From Candidatus Krumholzibacteriota bacterium (GTDB lineage Bacteria > Krumholzibacteriota > Krumholzibacteriia > JAJRXK01), in the NCBI GenBank assembly GCA_024276305.1, contig JAJRXK010000040.1:44158-108157 (forward strand): DNA of 64,000 nucleotides, given 5' to 3'. The notes under the pieces were generated by a model that was not told where the DNA came from, searched no databases, and saw nothing but the letters and a program-made list of their open reading frames with translations. This document shows, piece after piece, positions 9,581 through 19,372 of the stretch. A program made the position numbers and the translations under genes. Numbering within the stretch: the first letter of the stretch is position 1; each line of letters opens with the position of its first letter.

Positions 9581-11107
9581 TCAACTCCGCTCGGGGTTGA
9601 CGCCTCCATCATGGACTGCGCTGAGCAACCAGCGGCGGGCGAGGACGAGTCCGATGGGGGTGACGCAGGCAATGAGTCCGTAGATGAGCCACATCGTGCC
9701 GGGATCCTGGGGCCCTTCTCGGGGAATGAAGATGCTCAGCATTCGGCCTGCATACCAGCCAGTGATCCATTTGGCCAGGAACCAGGGGATTCCGGCAACT
9801 CCCATGTAGATCCCGATGCGCTGGGCAGGAGCAATGTCGGCGACATACTCCAGGAAACGGGAACTCCACATTGCCTCTCCGAAGGAGAAGATCACGATGT
9901 ACAGGACGAGCAGAACGACGTCCAGGCGTTGGCCCAGGATCATCGCATCTCCGTGGTACATGAGCATGAAGGAGGAGAGCGCACTCACCATGGTGCCCAT
10001 GATCATCATGTCCACGACCTTGCGCCGCTGCGTATACATCGCGACGAGGGGCACGAAGATCACGATCACCGCAGGATTGATCAGATTGAAATGCTCCCAG
10101 TTGGCCCCGACTTCCGGAGGATAGACCCGAGCCGTCATCTGAGGAAGGGTCAGCCACTGGTGGGCGAAGAGAGTGCGAACCGGCAGCAGAATGAAGATGA
10201 AGAATGCGAAGCGGGGGTCGTGGAGGATGGGCAGGTTCGCGATCTTCTCGCGGAGCGAAGTCTGGGGGCCGTCGGGAGTCTCTTCCTTTTGGTAGACCTC
10301 GTCCCGTTCGGCGACCTTCTTGGTGAAGGCGAAGACATTGACCAGAAAGACGACCAGAGTCACTCCGATGAACAGCCAGAATGCGCCGGCCACTCCCGCG
10401 ATGGGCTCCTCGAGGATGTTCTTGTGTTCGATCTCCAGCGCCCACCACTCGCGGATTCGGGGAGACACGAACTCTCCCGCGACGATCCCCAGATTCATGA
10501 TGGAGTAGAGGAAGGCGTAGCCCAGGGTCGCGGTTCGCGGGTCGGAGTATTTCTTGACCCCCGCGTAGAGTGCGGGTTGGAGAATGCCCTGGCCGATGGC
10601 CATGATCACCAGGGCCAATCCGGTCACCGGATTCAGGAGGAAGGCTCGGACGTGGATCGCACCCCAACCGAGAAAGCCGTCCAGGGCTCCGAATCCAGTG
10701 GTCGGCGAGGCGACCTCGACCCCCAGGGAGGACCCGAGCTCGGGACTGAGGACCAGGAGAGTCCGACTGACGACCATGATTCCCATGGCCAGGCTGAGTG
10801 CGTGCCTCACGCCAATGCGGTCCGAGACCCATCCCCCGCCCAGGGCCATGGTAATGGTGACCAAGGCGGTGAAGTCGGCGATCGCATTCGAAGTCAGGGT
10901 ATCGGAGTAGCCCAGACGATCTTAGAAGAAGAAGGTCATCAGAGCCAACATGCCGAAATAGGCGATTCCGTCGCCGAAGTTGACGGAGTTGACCAGCCAG
11001 AATCCACGGGAGGCGCGGACCAATACCCGCATGCGCTCCCAGAGGGAGCCCTCCGCTTCCATGTCATCCAAGTTGTCGGGCCTCGAATCTGACGACACCG
11101 TCCGCAT
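9581..11107 (-). pseudogene. POT-like MFS transporter, interrupted by in-frame TAA
   Basis: The ATG at 11107 begins a 508-codon frame broken at codon 62 (10924-10922, TAA): '..YFGMLALMTFFF' stop 'DRLGYSDTLTSNAIADF..'. The stop falls directly after the first membrane helix, and the rest continues in the same frame with MFS features such as 'GGGWVSDRIGVRHALSLAMG'. Reinitiation at the TTG at 10864 would give a 427-residue protein lacking helix 1, probably inactive. The protein is more distant from the two flanking POT paralogues and lacks the E-x-x-E-R motif. It lies 6 bases after pepT and before the next POT gene. Either the copy is broken or the base call is wrong. Confidence 0.8.
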
Positions 11108-11113
11108 GTCCTT

Positions 11114-12403
11114 TCAACTGACGCGCGTTGTCTCAGCGGAGTCTCGGGGGGACTGCCATGCCTGCGCGAGGTTGAGAAGAGTACACGCAGACAGGGCCAT
11201 CACGCGAGCAGAGATCCACTCTCGAGGACCGTGGAAATTGACTCCGCCGGCGAAGAGATTCGGGCAGGGCAGACCCTTGGCGGTGAGCTGAGACCCGTCC
11301 GTACCGCCGCGAATGGGCTGCAGGTCCGCTTCGAGGCCGGCCTGCTCGATCGCTTCGGTCAGTTGGGTGCTGAAGTGGGGGTGTTGGGCGAGCACCTCCG
11401 CCATGTTGCGATACTGCTCCACGATCTCCACCTCCACCCTCAGTCGAGGCTCCTCGGCCCGCAGGGCCTCGGCCATCTGGCGCAGGCGCTCGCCGCGGGT
11501 TCTCAAGGTCTTGGTGTCGAAATCTCGGAGAATGAGGTCACAGGCGCAGGCCGCGGCGTCACCGCTCACTCCGGTGGGATGGAAGAATCCCTCTCGACCC
11601 TCGGTGCATTCGGGGGTCTCGGCCATCGGTAGTCGGGCCAGGAACTTTCCCATCCAGGTGAGGGCGTTCACCATCTTGCCCTTGGCGGTCCCCGGGTGCA
11701 CCGCGATTCCGGTGAAGCGCACCCGGGCCCGGTCGGCGGAGAAGGTCTCCACATTCATTTCGCCGGCGAAGCCGCCGTCGACGGTGATGGCCTCGGGGGC
11801 TCCGAAGCTGTCGAAGGGGAAGCGGTGGGCCCCTCTGCCGATCTCCTCGTCGGGATTGAAGCAGATGGCCAGGTCGGGAACTTCGATCTCGGGGTGGGAC
11901 TGGAGGATCTCCAGCGCGGCCATGATCGCCGCGATGCCGGCCTTGTCATCGGCCCCCAGCAGAGTGTCGCCGCTCGCGGTGATGAGGGTGTCTCCGATGC
12001 ACTGAGCCATCTCGGGATTGTCGGCCGCGGCGATGGTGACCCCGTGACCCAGCTCGAGGTCGCCTCCGGCGTAGTTCTCGTGGAGGCGGACCTGGACTCC
12101 GGTGCCGGAGAAGGCGGGAGCAGTGTCGAGGTGCGCGATCCAGCCCAGCGCGCCGGGCCGAGTTCCCCGCCGGTGAGCGATGACGTAGCCGTGTTCGTCG
12201 ACCGAAGCATCGTCGAGGCCCAGCTCCCGGAGCTCTTCGACCAGGATCCTCGCGAGGTCGAATTGCTTCTCCGTGCTGGGGCAACTTTCGGACTCCTCGT
12301 CCGACTGGGTGTCGATGGCCACGTATCGCAGGAATCGTTCGACGAGCCGGGTCCGGGTCAGGATCTGCTCGGGGTCCCGAAAGGGCTGCATAGTTTTCAC
12401 CAT
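11114..12403 (-). CDS. pepT: Peptidase T (tripeptide aminopeptidase, M20B)
   Basis: 429 residues, close to the usual ~410. PepT is a cytosolic di-zinc enzyme that removes the N-terminal residue from tripeptides. Visible motifs are 'GWIAHLDTAP' (metal His and Asp), 'LLGADDKAGIAAIM' (bridging Asp) and 'CFNPDEEIGRGAH' (catalytic Glu pair). Later come 'GIAVHPGTAKGKMVNA' and 'RGGTDGSQLTAKGLPCPN'. It is the first gene of an operon with two POT-family peptide transporters, the tightest link in the window between peptide import and hydrolysis. The start is uncertain by four codons: ATG at 12403 or 12391, neither with a strong ribosome site. Confidence 0.92.
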   Translation of the reverse strand: MVKTMQPFRDPEQILTRTRLVERFLRYVAIDTQSDEESESCPSTEKQFDLARILVEELRELGLDDASVDEHGYVIAHRRGTRPGALGWIAHLDTAPAFSGTGVQVRLHENYAGGDLELGHGVTIAAADNPEMAQCIGDTLITASGDTLLGADDKAGIAAIMAALEILQSHPEIEVPDLAICFNPDEEIGRGAHRFPFDSFGAPEAITVDGGFAGEMNVETFSADRARVRFTGIAVHPGTAKGKMVNALTWMGKFLARLPMAETPECTEGREGFFHPTGVSGDAAACACDLILRDFDTKTLRTRGERLRQMAEALRAEEPRLRVEVEIVEQYRNMAEVLAQHPHFSTQLTEAIEQAGLEADLQPIRGGTDGSQLTAKGLPCPNLFAGGVNFHGPREWISARVMALSACTLLNLAQAWQSPRDSAETTRVS

Positions 12404-12499
12404 TTATTCGAGTTCTTGCGGGGACACAACCCCGTCAGGCTAAGGCCGAGCGCTCGCCTCGCCTCCTCCAAAGTTGTGATACCAAAGACTTTAAATGTG

Positions 12500-12511
12500 T
12501 ACTATTTAGTA
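12500..12511. promoter_or_regulatory. Candidate operator upstream of the suf regulator
   Basis: TACTA-TT-TAGTA, a perfect 5-2-5 inverted repeat in the only AT-rich stretch between pepT and the suf operon. TACTAT (12500-12505) could be a -10 element, so a bound Rrf2 protein would block it. No second copy was seen. Confidence 0.3.
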
Positions 12512-12613
12512 GCAATTTAGCCGGTGGTGATTATGTTGGGCTCAGGTCCGGCGACCACCACCGCCGGCATTCCCGGCGCGGGGGATCTTGCGCACGACGA
12601 ATCGGATCCGACC

Positions 12614-13111
12614 ATGATTCTCACCTCCCAAGAAGAGTTCGGCCTGCGCTGCGCCCTCACCATCGCGCGCCACGATCACTTGGGCTCGGAGGAGGTCTTG
12701 ACTCTGGGGCGGATCGCCGAGACCGAGGGAATGACCACCGCCTACGCGGGCAAGATCATGCGTCTGCTGGTGCAGGAGGGCATCGTCGAGAGCACCCGAG
12801 GGCGGGCGGGAGGCTATCGTCTGGCTCGGGATGCCCAGGAGATTTCGGTTGCCCAGGTCCTGAGGGCGGCCGGGAGCAAGTTCTACGACGAAGAACTCTG
12901 CAGCACCGCCACTTCGTCCACCGGTTTGTGTGTGCACAACAACGATTGCTCCATTCGCTCTCTGTGGTTCGGGATTCAGCGCACCATCGACAGCATGCTC
13001 CAGGAAGTGAGTTTGGCGCAGATGGTGTGCGACGAGGCCGCGATGCACGAGAACGTCCAGCAATTGCGCCAAGGTCTCCAGACCGAATCGCTCACTTCGG
13101 AAGGACAGTGA
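12614..13111 (+). CDS. Rrf2-family (IscR/SufR-like) transcriptional regulator of the suf operon
   Basis: 165 residues from the ATG at 12614, which gives the canonical Rrf2 beginning '[18 protein letters not shown]'. The frame is open to a GTG at 12524, which could add 30 residues. The winged-helix region includes '[19 protein letters not shown]' and '[10 protein letters not shown]'. Three cysteines (LC-x9-C-x5-C, ending '[14 protein letters not shown]') sit where IscR binds its [2Fe-2S] cluster, though the first spacing is longer than the C-x5-C-x5-C of E. coli IscR. It is the first gene of the suf operon and probably represses it when iron-sulfur supply is adequate. An inverted repeat at 12500-12511 is a candidate site. 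Confidence 0.85.
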   Translation: MILTSQEEFGLRCALTIARHDHLGSEEVLTLGRIAETEGMTTAYAGKIMRLLVQEGIVESTRGRAGGYRLARDAQEISVAQVLRAAGSKFYDEELCSTATSSTGLCVHNNDCSIRSLWFGIQRTIDSMLQEVSLAQMVCDEAAMHENVQQLRQGLQTESLTSEGQ

Positions 13112-13118
13112 GACCGCG

Positions 13119-14564
13119 ATGTCGGATCAGAACAAAGAACTGCAGGAGTTGGCCTCGAAGGAATACGAGCACGGCTGGTCCACCGAGATCGAGGCCGAGC
13201 GGATTCCCAAGGGGCTCTCCGAAGAGATCGTTCGCATCATCTCGGCCAAAAAGGGCGAGCCGCAGTGGCTTCTCGACTGGAGACTGAAGGCCTTCGCGCA
13301 TTTCCAGAAGCTCGAGGAGCCGCGATGGTCCAAGGTGAGCTATCCCGCCATCGATCTTCAGGGCCTCTACTATTACTCCGCTCCCAAACAGGAGCCGCTG
13401 AAGGAGAGCCTGGACGAAGTCGACCCCAAGCTCCTCGAGACTTTCGACAAGCTGGGCATCCCCCTCGAGGAACAGAAGCAGTTGGCGGGAGTCGCAGTCG
13501 ATGCAGTCTTCGACAGCGTATCGGTTCGGACCACCTTTCGTGAGAAGCTCGCCGAGGCGGGAGTCATCTTCTGCTCCTTCTCCGATGCGGTCCGCGAACA
13601 CCCCGATCTGGTGAAGAAATACTTGGGGAGCGTGGTCCCCTACACGGACAATTACTACGCGACTCTGAACTCTGCCGTCTTCAGCGATGGGTCGTTTGTG
13701 TACATCCCCGAGGGCACCCGGTGCCCGATGGAGCTCTCGACCTACTTCCGGATCAACGATCAGAAGAGCGGGCAATTCGAACGAACCCTGATCGTGGCCG
13801 AGGCCGGGGCCTATGTGAGTTATCTCGAAGGATGCACTGCTCCGCAGCGTGACGAGAACCAGCTACATGCGGCAGTGGTGGAATTGGTGGTCCTCGACGA
13901 CGCCGAGATCAAGTACTCCACGGTGCAGAACTGGTATCCGGGGGACGAGGAGGGCCGCGGGGGGATCTACAATTTCGTCACCAAACGCGGGGCCTGTCGC
14001 GGCCGGAATTCGAAGATCAGCTGGACTCAGGTCGAAACCGGCTCCGCGATCACTTGGAAGTATCCGAGCTGTTTGCTCCAGGGCGACTACTCCATCGGAG
14101 AATTCTATTCGGTGGCTCTCACCCGTCATGCCCAACAGGCCGATACGGGAACCAAGATGATTCACATCGGTCGAGGGACTCGTAGCACCATCGTTTCCAA
14201 GGGCATTTCCGCGGGCCGGTCTCAGAATTCCTATCGGGGTGAGGTGAAGGTGATGAAGGGCGCGATTGGTGCCCGAAACCACTCTCAATGCGACTCCCTG
14301 CTCATCGGAGATCACTGCGGGGCGCACACCTTTCCGTATATCGAGTCGCAAACGCCGACCGCGGTGCTCGAGCACGAGGCGACCACGAGCAAGATCAGCG
14401 ACGATCAGCTCTTCTACTGTCGTCAACGCGGGATGAGCGAAGAGGATGCGGTCTCGATGATCGTCAACGGGTTTTGCAAAGAAGTATTCAACGAACTCCC
14501 CATGGAGTTCGCGGTGGAGGCGGGGAAGCTCCTCGCCGTGAGTCTTGAGGGAGCGGTGGGCTGA
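13119..14564 (+). CDS. sufB: Fe-S cluster assembly scaffold SufB
   Basis: 481 residues, typical of SufB. With SufC and SufD it forms the SufBC2D scaffold on which iron-sulfur clusters are built. Family landmarks include '[27 protein letters not shown]', split here as N-terminal '[20 protein letters not shown]' and the following '[20 protein letters not shown]'. Others are '[20 protein letters not shown]' and the C-terminal '[20 protein letters not shown]'. The conserved cysteine in '[11 protein letters not shown]' corresponds to the sulfur-accepting region. It starts 7 bases after the regulator and is followed by sufC, D, S and T on the same strand. Confidence 0.95.
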   Translation: MSDQNKELQELASKEYEHGWSTEIEAERIPKGLSEEIVRIISAKKGEPQWLLDWRLKAFAHFQKLEEPRWSKVSYPAIDLQGLYYYSAPKQEPLKESLDEVDPKLLETFDKLGIPLEEQKQLAGVAVDAVFDSVSVRTTFREKLAEAGVIFCSFSDAVREHPDLVKKYLGSVVPYTDNYYATLNSAVFSDGSFVYIPEGTRCPMELSTYFRINDQKSGQFERTLIVAEAGAYVSYLEGCTAPQRDENQLHAAVVELVVLDDAEIKYSTVQNWYPGDEEGRGGIYNFVTKRGACRGRNSKISWTQVETGSAITWKYPSCLLQGDYSIGEFYSVALTRHAQQADTGTKMIHIGRGTRSTIVSKGISAGRSQNSYRGEVKVMKGAIGARNHSQCDSLLIGDHCGAHTFPYIESQTPTAVLEHEATTSKISDDQLFYCRQRGMSEEDAVSMIVNGFCKEVFNELPMEFAVEAGKLLAVSLEGAVG

Positions 14565-14600
14565 AACCTCTCCCTGATCTGTACAAGGAGCACATCGAAG

Positions 14601-15356
<756 letters not shown>

Positions 15357-15372
15357 GAGCGAGGAGAGCTCG

Positions 15373-16662
15373 ATGCGGACGACCCTGACGACACCTTCTC
15401 TCCTCGAGGGCTTCGAAGCCTGGTTGGCAGGCCGGCCGGAGCGAGACCAGCCGCACCGGCGGGAGGCTCATGCCCTGCTTCGGGACGGGGGCTATCCTAC
15501 GCGTCGGCACGAGGAATGGCGTTTCACCGCTCTGGGCCCTTGGGCGGAGTCACGGTCTCCCTCGGCCCCGTCGACGGTGGCGACCGCGGGTTTTCGTGCC
15601 TTCGACGTCGAGGGACTCGAGGCCATCGACCTCGAATTCATCGATGGCCGGCTCGCGAGCGTCCCCGAGATTCCGGGAGTGAAGATCGTAGTCCTGGGTT
15701 CGGACCTGGGTCCGGAAGAACGTCCGGCGAACTCCTCGGACTCGCGAGGGGATGTCCCCGCGCTGGAGCTCTTGAACCGAGCGTGGTCGGATCGCGGCGT
15801 CCTCGTCGAAGTCGAGCCGGGAGTGAAGGTCAATCATCCCTTGCACTTTCGTTTTCTGTCGGCCGCCGGATCTTCGACCTTCACCCAACCGCGAGTGCAT
15901 CTGCGCCTGGGAAGATCGAGCGAGGTGAAGGTGCTGGAACATCATCGGTCGGCGGGAGAGTCGACAGCGACGAATCTGCACTTCGAAGTGGAGTTGGAAG
16001 AGGGCGCACGGCTCGAGCACGTCCAACTCACTCTCCTGGGAGACAGTGCCGCTCACGCCACGAATCTGCGCGCCGAAGTGGGTCGTGATGCGACCTATTC
16101 TCATTGGAACTTCGTATTGGGTGGACGGTGGGTGCGAGATGACCTCCATTGCCGGTTGGCGGGAGAACATTCCGAGATGCGCCTCATGGGCCTCGCCGTG
16201 GCCGGAGGTGAACAGATGATCGACACCCACACTCGGGTCGAACATGGGGCGGAGCACGCCCGCAGCATCGAGGAATACCGTCACGTGGTCGATGACCAGG
16301 CCCGAGTGGTCTTCGCCGGAAGAGTGGTGGTCGAGGCTCAGGTTCGTGACAGTGATGCCCGGCAGACCAATGCGAACCTGCTGCTGTCTCCCGATGCCCG
16401 GGTCAACGCTCTGCCTCAATTGGAGATCTACAACGACGATGTGAAGGCATCCCACGGCTCGAGCATGGGACAGCTCGACGAGGAAGCGCTCTTCTACTTG
16501 CGCAGTCGTGGCATCGACGAAGCTACGGCCCGTGGGCTCTTGCTCTGGGGTTTTGCGAACTCGGTGGTGGAACAGCTCGAGTGGCCCGCGCTGGCTCAGC
16601 TCATTCAGCATGAAGTCCAGGGCCACCTCGGAGAGATCCTGAGCCTGGAGGAGGAGTCGTGA
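15373..16662 (+). CDS. sufD: Fe-S cluster assembly protein SufD
   Basis: 429 residues from the ATG at 15373, preceded by GAGGAGAG; an upstream in-frame start inside sufC is less likely. SufD pairs with SufB in the scaffold and is needed for iron acquisition. The C-terminal half carries the family core: 'DTHTRVEHGAEHARS', 'VFAGRVVVEAQ', 'TNANLLLSPDARVNALPQLE' and 'DVKASHGSSMGQLDEEALFY'. The N-terminal third is divergent, as usual for SufD. The stop overlaps the GTG start of sufS by four bases, indicating translational coupling. Confidence 0.95.
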   Translation: MRTTLTTPSLLEGFEAWLAGRPERDQPHRREAHALLRDGGYPTRRHEEWRFTALGPWAESRSPSAPSTVATAGFRAFDVEGLEAIDLEFIDGRLASVPEIPGVKIVVLGSDLGPEERPANSSDSRGDVPALELLNRAWSDRGVLVEVEPGVKVNHPLHFRFLSAAGSSTFTQPRVHLRLGRSSEVKVLEHHRSAGESTATNLHFEVELEEGARLEHVQLTLLGDSAAHATNLRAEVGRDATYSHWNFVLGGRWVRDDLHCRLAGEHSEMRLMGLAVAGGEQMIDTHTRVEHGAEHARSIEEYRHVVDDQARVVFAGRVVVEAQVRDSDARQTNANLLLSPDARVNALPQLEIYNDDVKASHGSSMGQLDEEALFYLRSRGIDEATARGLLLWGFANSVVEQLEWPALAQLIQHEVQGHLGEILSLEEES

Positions 16663-17924
16663 GCGAAGTGAGGCAGGCCAGGACATCGGCTCCAGCGCTC
16701 TGGACGGGTGCCCGGCTCGAGGAAGTCCGGAGCCAATTCCCGCTTCTGTCGGCTTCGGAGTCGGACGGGAGGCTCGTCTACTTCGACAGCGCTTCGACCA
16801 GCCAGCGTCCGCGATGTGTGCTCGATGCGATGGAGGACTACTACACTCGGGCCAATGCCAATGTGCATCGCGGACTTTACGGCCTGGCGGTCGATGCCAC
16901 TCGTCTCTACGAGGGGGCAAGGAAGAAGATCGCTTCGCTTCTCCGGGCGCCCCGCGTCGAGGAAGTGGTCTTCGTGCGTGGAGTGACGGAGGCGGTCAAC
17001 CTAGTGGCACAGTCCTATCTCCGGCCTCGCGTGGGACCCGGTGACGAGATCCTCATCACTCTGCTCGAGCATCATTCGAATTTCGTGCCCTGGCAGATCG
17101 TGGCCGAGCAGACCGGCGCGACCCTGCGAGTGGCCGCGATCACGGATCAGGGCGATCTCGACCTCGAGGATTTTCGGTCCAAGTTGAGTTCCCGGACCCG
17201 CTTGGTGTCGGTGACCGCGACCTCCAATGCCATCGGCACCGTGGTTCCATTGGCAGAAGTGATCGAGGACGCCCATGCCGCAGGGGCGACGGTCTTCGTG
17301 GATGGGGCCCAGTCGGCGGCCCATGGAGATCTCGATCCGGTCGGCCTGGGCGCGGACTTCTACGCCATCTCCGGCCACAAGATGTACGGTCCCACCGGGA
17401 TCGGCGTAGTCTGGGGCCGCTTCGACCTCCTCTCCGAGATGCCTCCCTATCAGGGGGGCGGCGACATGATCCGGGAAGTCCGGTTGGATGGGGTCGACTT
17501 CGCGGCGCCCCCCCAACTCTTCGAGGCCGGGACTCCCAATATCGCGGGGGCGGTGGGACTGGGCCGGGCCGTGGAATTCCTGGAAGAGCTCGGACCGCAG
17601 GCCCTGGTGGCTCATGAAAAGGCATTGCTGGAGGTCCTGGTCCGGGACCTGGAGAGCTTCGAGGGAGTGCGCATCGTGGGCTCGCCCACCCATCGCGCGT
17701 CGGTCCTCTCCTTCGTGATGGAGGGAGTGCACGCCCAGGATGTGGCCACCCTCCTCGATCACGAGGGGATCTGCATCCGGGTGGGACACCACTGCGCGCA
17801 ACCTCTTCTGCATCGCCTGGGCGAGACCGCAACTCTCCGGGTGTCGGTGGCTGCCTTCAACGGGTCGGACGATGTGGATCGGCTTCTGCAGGGGCTCGAA
17901 CGGGTTCAGCGAATCTTTCGGTGA
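16659..17924 (+). CDS. sufS: Cysteine desulfurase SufS
   Basis: 421 residues from a GTG that overlaps the sufD stop. SufS is a PLP enzyme that removes sulfur from cysteine. The PLP lysine is in 'YAISGHKMYGPTGIGVVWG', and the persulfide cysteine is in 'IRVGHHCAQPL', the position equivalent to Cys364 of E. coli SufS. 'EHHSNFVPWQ' and 'ATSNAIGTVVPL' are further class markers. The N-terminal ~20 residues are an unconserved extension. Its partner is probably the SufE encoded at 3921-4343, because no sufU or sufE lies in this operon. Confidence 0.95.
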   Translation: MSEVRQARTSAPALWTGARLEEVRSQFPLLSASESDGRLVYFDSASTSQRPRCVLDAMEDYYTRANANVHRGLYGLAVDATRLYEGARKKIASLLRAPRVEEVVFVRGVTEAVNLVAQSYLRPRVGPGDEILITLLEHHSNFVPWQIVAEQTGATLRVAAITDQGDLDLEDFRSKLSSRTRLVSVTATSNAIGTVVPLAEVIEDAHAAGATVFVDGAQSAAHGDLDPVGLGADFYAISGHKMYGPTGIGVVWGRFDLLSEMPPYQGGGDMIREVRLDGVDFAAPPQLFEAGTPNIAGAVGLGRAVEFLEELGPQALVAHEKALLEVLVRDLESFEGVRIVGSPTHRASVLSFVMEGVHAQDVATLLDHEGICIRVGHHCAQPLLHRLGETATLRVSVAAFNGSDDVDRLLQGLERVQRIFR

Positions 17925-17937
17925 TCGAGGAGGAAGC

Positions 17938-18480
17938 GTGGTCGGAGAAACGGTGGTCTTCAATCGGGATTGTCCCGCGGTCATGGTGCCCGATGGCGCT
18001 GCAGCGACTCTGTCCAAGGGGATGCACGCTCGTCTGACTCAGGCCCTCGGGACGAGTTTCACCATTGTCACTGGCTTCGGGCAGATGTTTCGGGTGGACG
18101 CGGAGCACGCCGATGCGATCGGCAAGGATCCGTCGGACTTCGAGATCGCGGTTCCGGAAGGGGAAGATATCGAGGCTCAGGTGTGGGCGCAGCTCAGCAC
18201 TTGCTACGATCCGGAGATCCCCGTCGACATCGTCGAGCTGGGGTTGGTGTACAGCTGCCGGGTCGAACCCACGGCCTCGGGCGACGCCCAACGGGTGGAA
18301 GTCCGGATGACGCTCACCGCGCCCGGATGTGGGATGGGAGAGATTCTCGTGGCCGAGGTGAAGGACAAGGTTCTGGCCCTGCCGGAGGTCGAGGAAGCGG
18401 ACGTGGAGTTGGTCTTCGATCCGCCATGGGACAAGAGCATGATGAGCGAGGAGGCTCGCCTCAAGGTGGGGCTGTTCTGA
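17938..18480 (+). CDS. sufT: SufT-like Fe-S maturation protein (MIP18/PaaD family)
   Basis: 180 residues from a GTG with GAGGAGGA a few bases upstream. The N-terminal ~70 residues are the SufT-specific extension ('CPAVMVPDGAAATLSKGM', 'VTGFGQMFRV'). The C-terminal ~100 residues are a MIP18/DUF59 domain: 'LSTCYDPEIPVDIVELGLVY' and 'MTLTAPGCGMGE', the cysteine of the latter being the conserved one. SufT proteins help mature iron-sulfur enzymes under high demand. It is the last gene of the suf operon, 13 bases after sufS. Confidence 0.88.
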   Translation: MVGETVVFNRDCPAVMVPDGAAATLSKGMHARLTQALGTSFTIVTGFGQMFRVDAEHADAIGKDPSDFEIAVPEGEDIEAQVWAQLSTCYDPEIPVDIVELGLVYSCRVEPTASGDAQRVEVRMTLTAPGCGMGEILVAEVKDKVLALPEVEEADVELVFDPPWDKSMMSEEARLKVGLF

Positions 18481-18745
18481 GGCCCGCCGACCGGAGAGTG
18501 GACACTGATAGTGCCACTGCATCATCACACTCGAAGGAACGGGATCTCAGAATCGTTGTGGGAATCGCGGCCAAGCCTGCTATTGTTGGACATGGACGGC
18601 GCGTCCCCGTGCTGTCGGCGCCGGACCCGAATCGAGGCTGCGCGGCTAGAATGCTCTGATCGGGGCTTCTGCCCTACCATGTGACCAGCGCGTCAGTATC
18701 TCCTTCGGGTCCGTCGCGCCCACCCGATCCCGTGGAGCGAGAGAG

Positions 18746-19258
18746 ATGGCAGCGGAGGCAGATCGCATTCCCCTGCCCTGGTCGCACTCCTGTTTCGTCT
18801 GCGGAGACCAGAATCCCCACGGCTTGCGCGCCCGGAGCTGGATCGTGGGAGACACCATCGAACTTCCTCTCCGCATTCCTCCCGAATCTGTGGGTTGGCA
18901 GGGCGTCACTCACGGGGGCATCCTGGCCACCGTTCTCGACGAAGTCATGACTTGGGCCGCGATCGTTGCTCGGGAGCAGCCCTGTTTCGCGGCCGAGTTC
19001 ACGGTGCGGCTCAAACGGCCTCTCCGTCCAGGATCCCGATGCGTGGTCCGCGGCCGTTGTGAGCGGCTCCGAAGGCGAGTGATCGACGCCGCAGCGGAGA
19101 TCGTGGACGAGGCCGGCTCGGTCTTCGCGACGGCGAATGGTCGGTACATGGCCATGCCGCGTGATCATCGTGATGCGGTCCGGCACGACTTCGTGTCGGT
19201 CGAAGGTTGTTGGCCCGTGGAGAAGATTCTTGCAGAACCCACCCCCGAAGATCCCTGA
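18746..19258 (+). CDS. PaaI-type hotdog-fold thioesterase
   Basis: 170 residues. It begins with a short cysteine motif 'SCFVCGDQNPHGLRAR' common in small 4HBT-superfamily thioesterases. The hotdog core follows: 'WQGVTHGGILATVLDEVMTW', with the HGG and the acidic residue of the active site, then 'AEFTVRLKRPLRPGS'. The substrate is probably an acyl-CoA, not identifiable from sequence. It stands alone after the suf operon; the 265 bases in front (18481-18745) hold no gene, tRNA or clear terminator that I can see. Confidence 0.75.
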   Translation: MAAEADRIPLPWSHSCFVCGDQNPHGLRARSWIVGDTIELPLRIPPESVGWQGVTHGGILATVLDEVMTWAAIVAREQPCFAAEFTVRLKRPLRPGSRCVVRGRCERLRRRVIDAAAEIVDEAGSVFATANGRYMAMPRDHRDAVRHDFVSVEGCWPVEKILAEPTPEDP

Positions 19259-19320
19259 GCCCGAGGGGGAATCGTGCCCCTTCGGTATTCTGTCCCGTTT
19301 CGATTCGCACAGGAGGAACG

Positions 19321-19372
19321 ATGATCGTATGGCGTAGTCTGGGGGGAGCCGTGGCTCTCGTCCTATTCGACG
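19321..19372 (+). other. Signal-peptide segment out of frame with the peptidase gene
   Basis: An ATG at 19321 with a strong AGGAGG site (19312-19317) starts 'MIVWRSLGGAVALVL', a typical signal-peptide beginning, in a frame one base off from the downstream oligopeptidase. In the other frame the sequence continues as 'STVVAGVGVAGTRDRAELPN', completing a hydrophobic core and cleavage region. One surplus base near 19366 would explain it. Confidence 0.6.

Noticed and set aside
2939..11107. Genome-wide recoding of TAG or TAA as sense codons.
   Set aside because: TAG ends several intact genes in the window (sufC, M17, the tetrahaem cytochrome, the NUDIX gene, the histone gene), and readthrough there would run into unrelated sequence. 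Local mutation or base error explains the data better.
16659..17924. Leucine at the C-x-A-S position near the SufS C-terminus suggested a missing catalytic cysteine.
   Set aside because: The persulfide cysteine of SufS is the one in GHHC (Cys364 in E. coli), and it is present here.
18481..18745. Possible small gene or tRNA between sufT and the thioesterase.
   Set aside because: No cloverleaf-like arms, CCA end, or short frame with a ribosome site could be supported.
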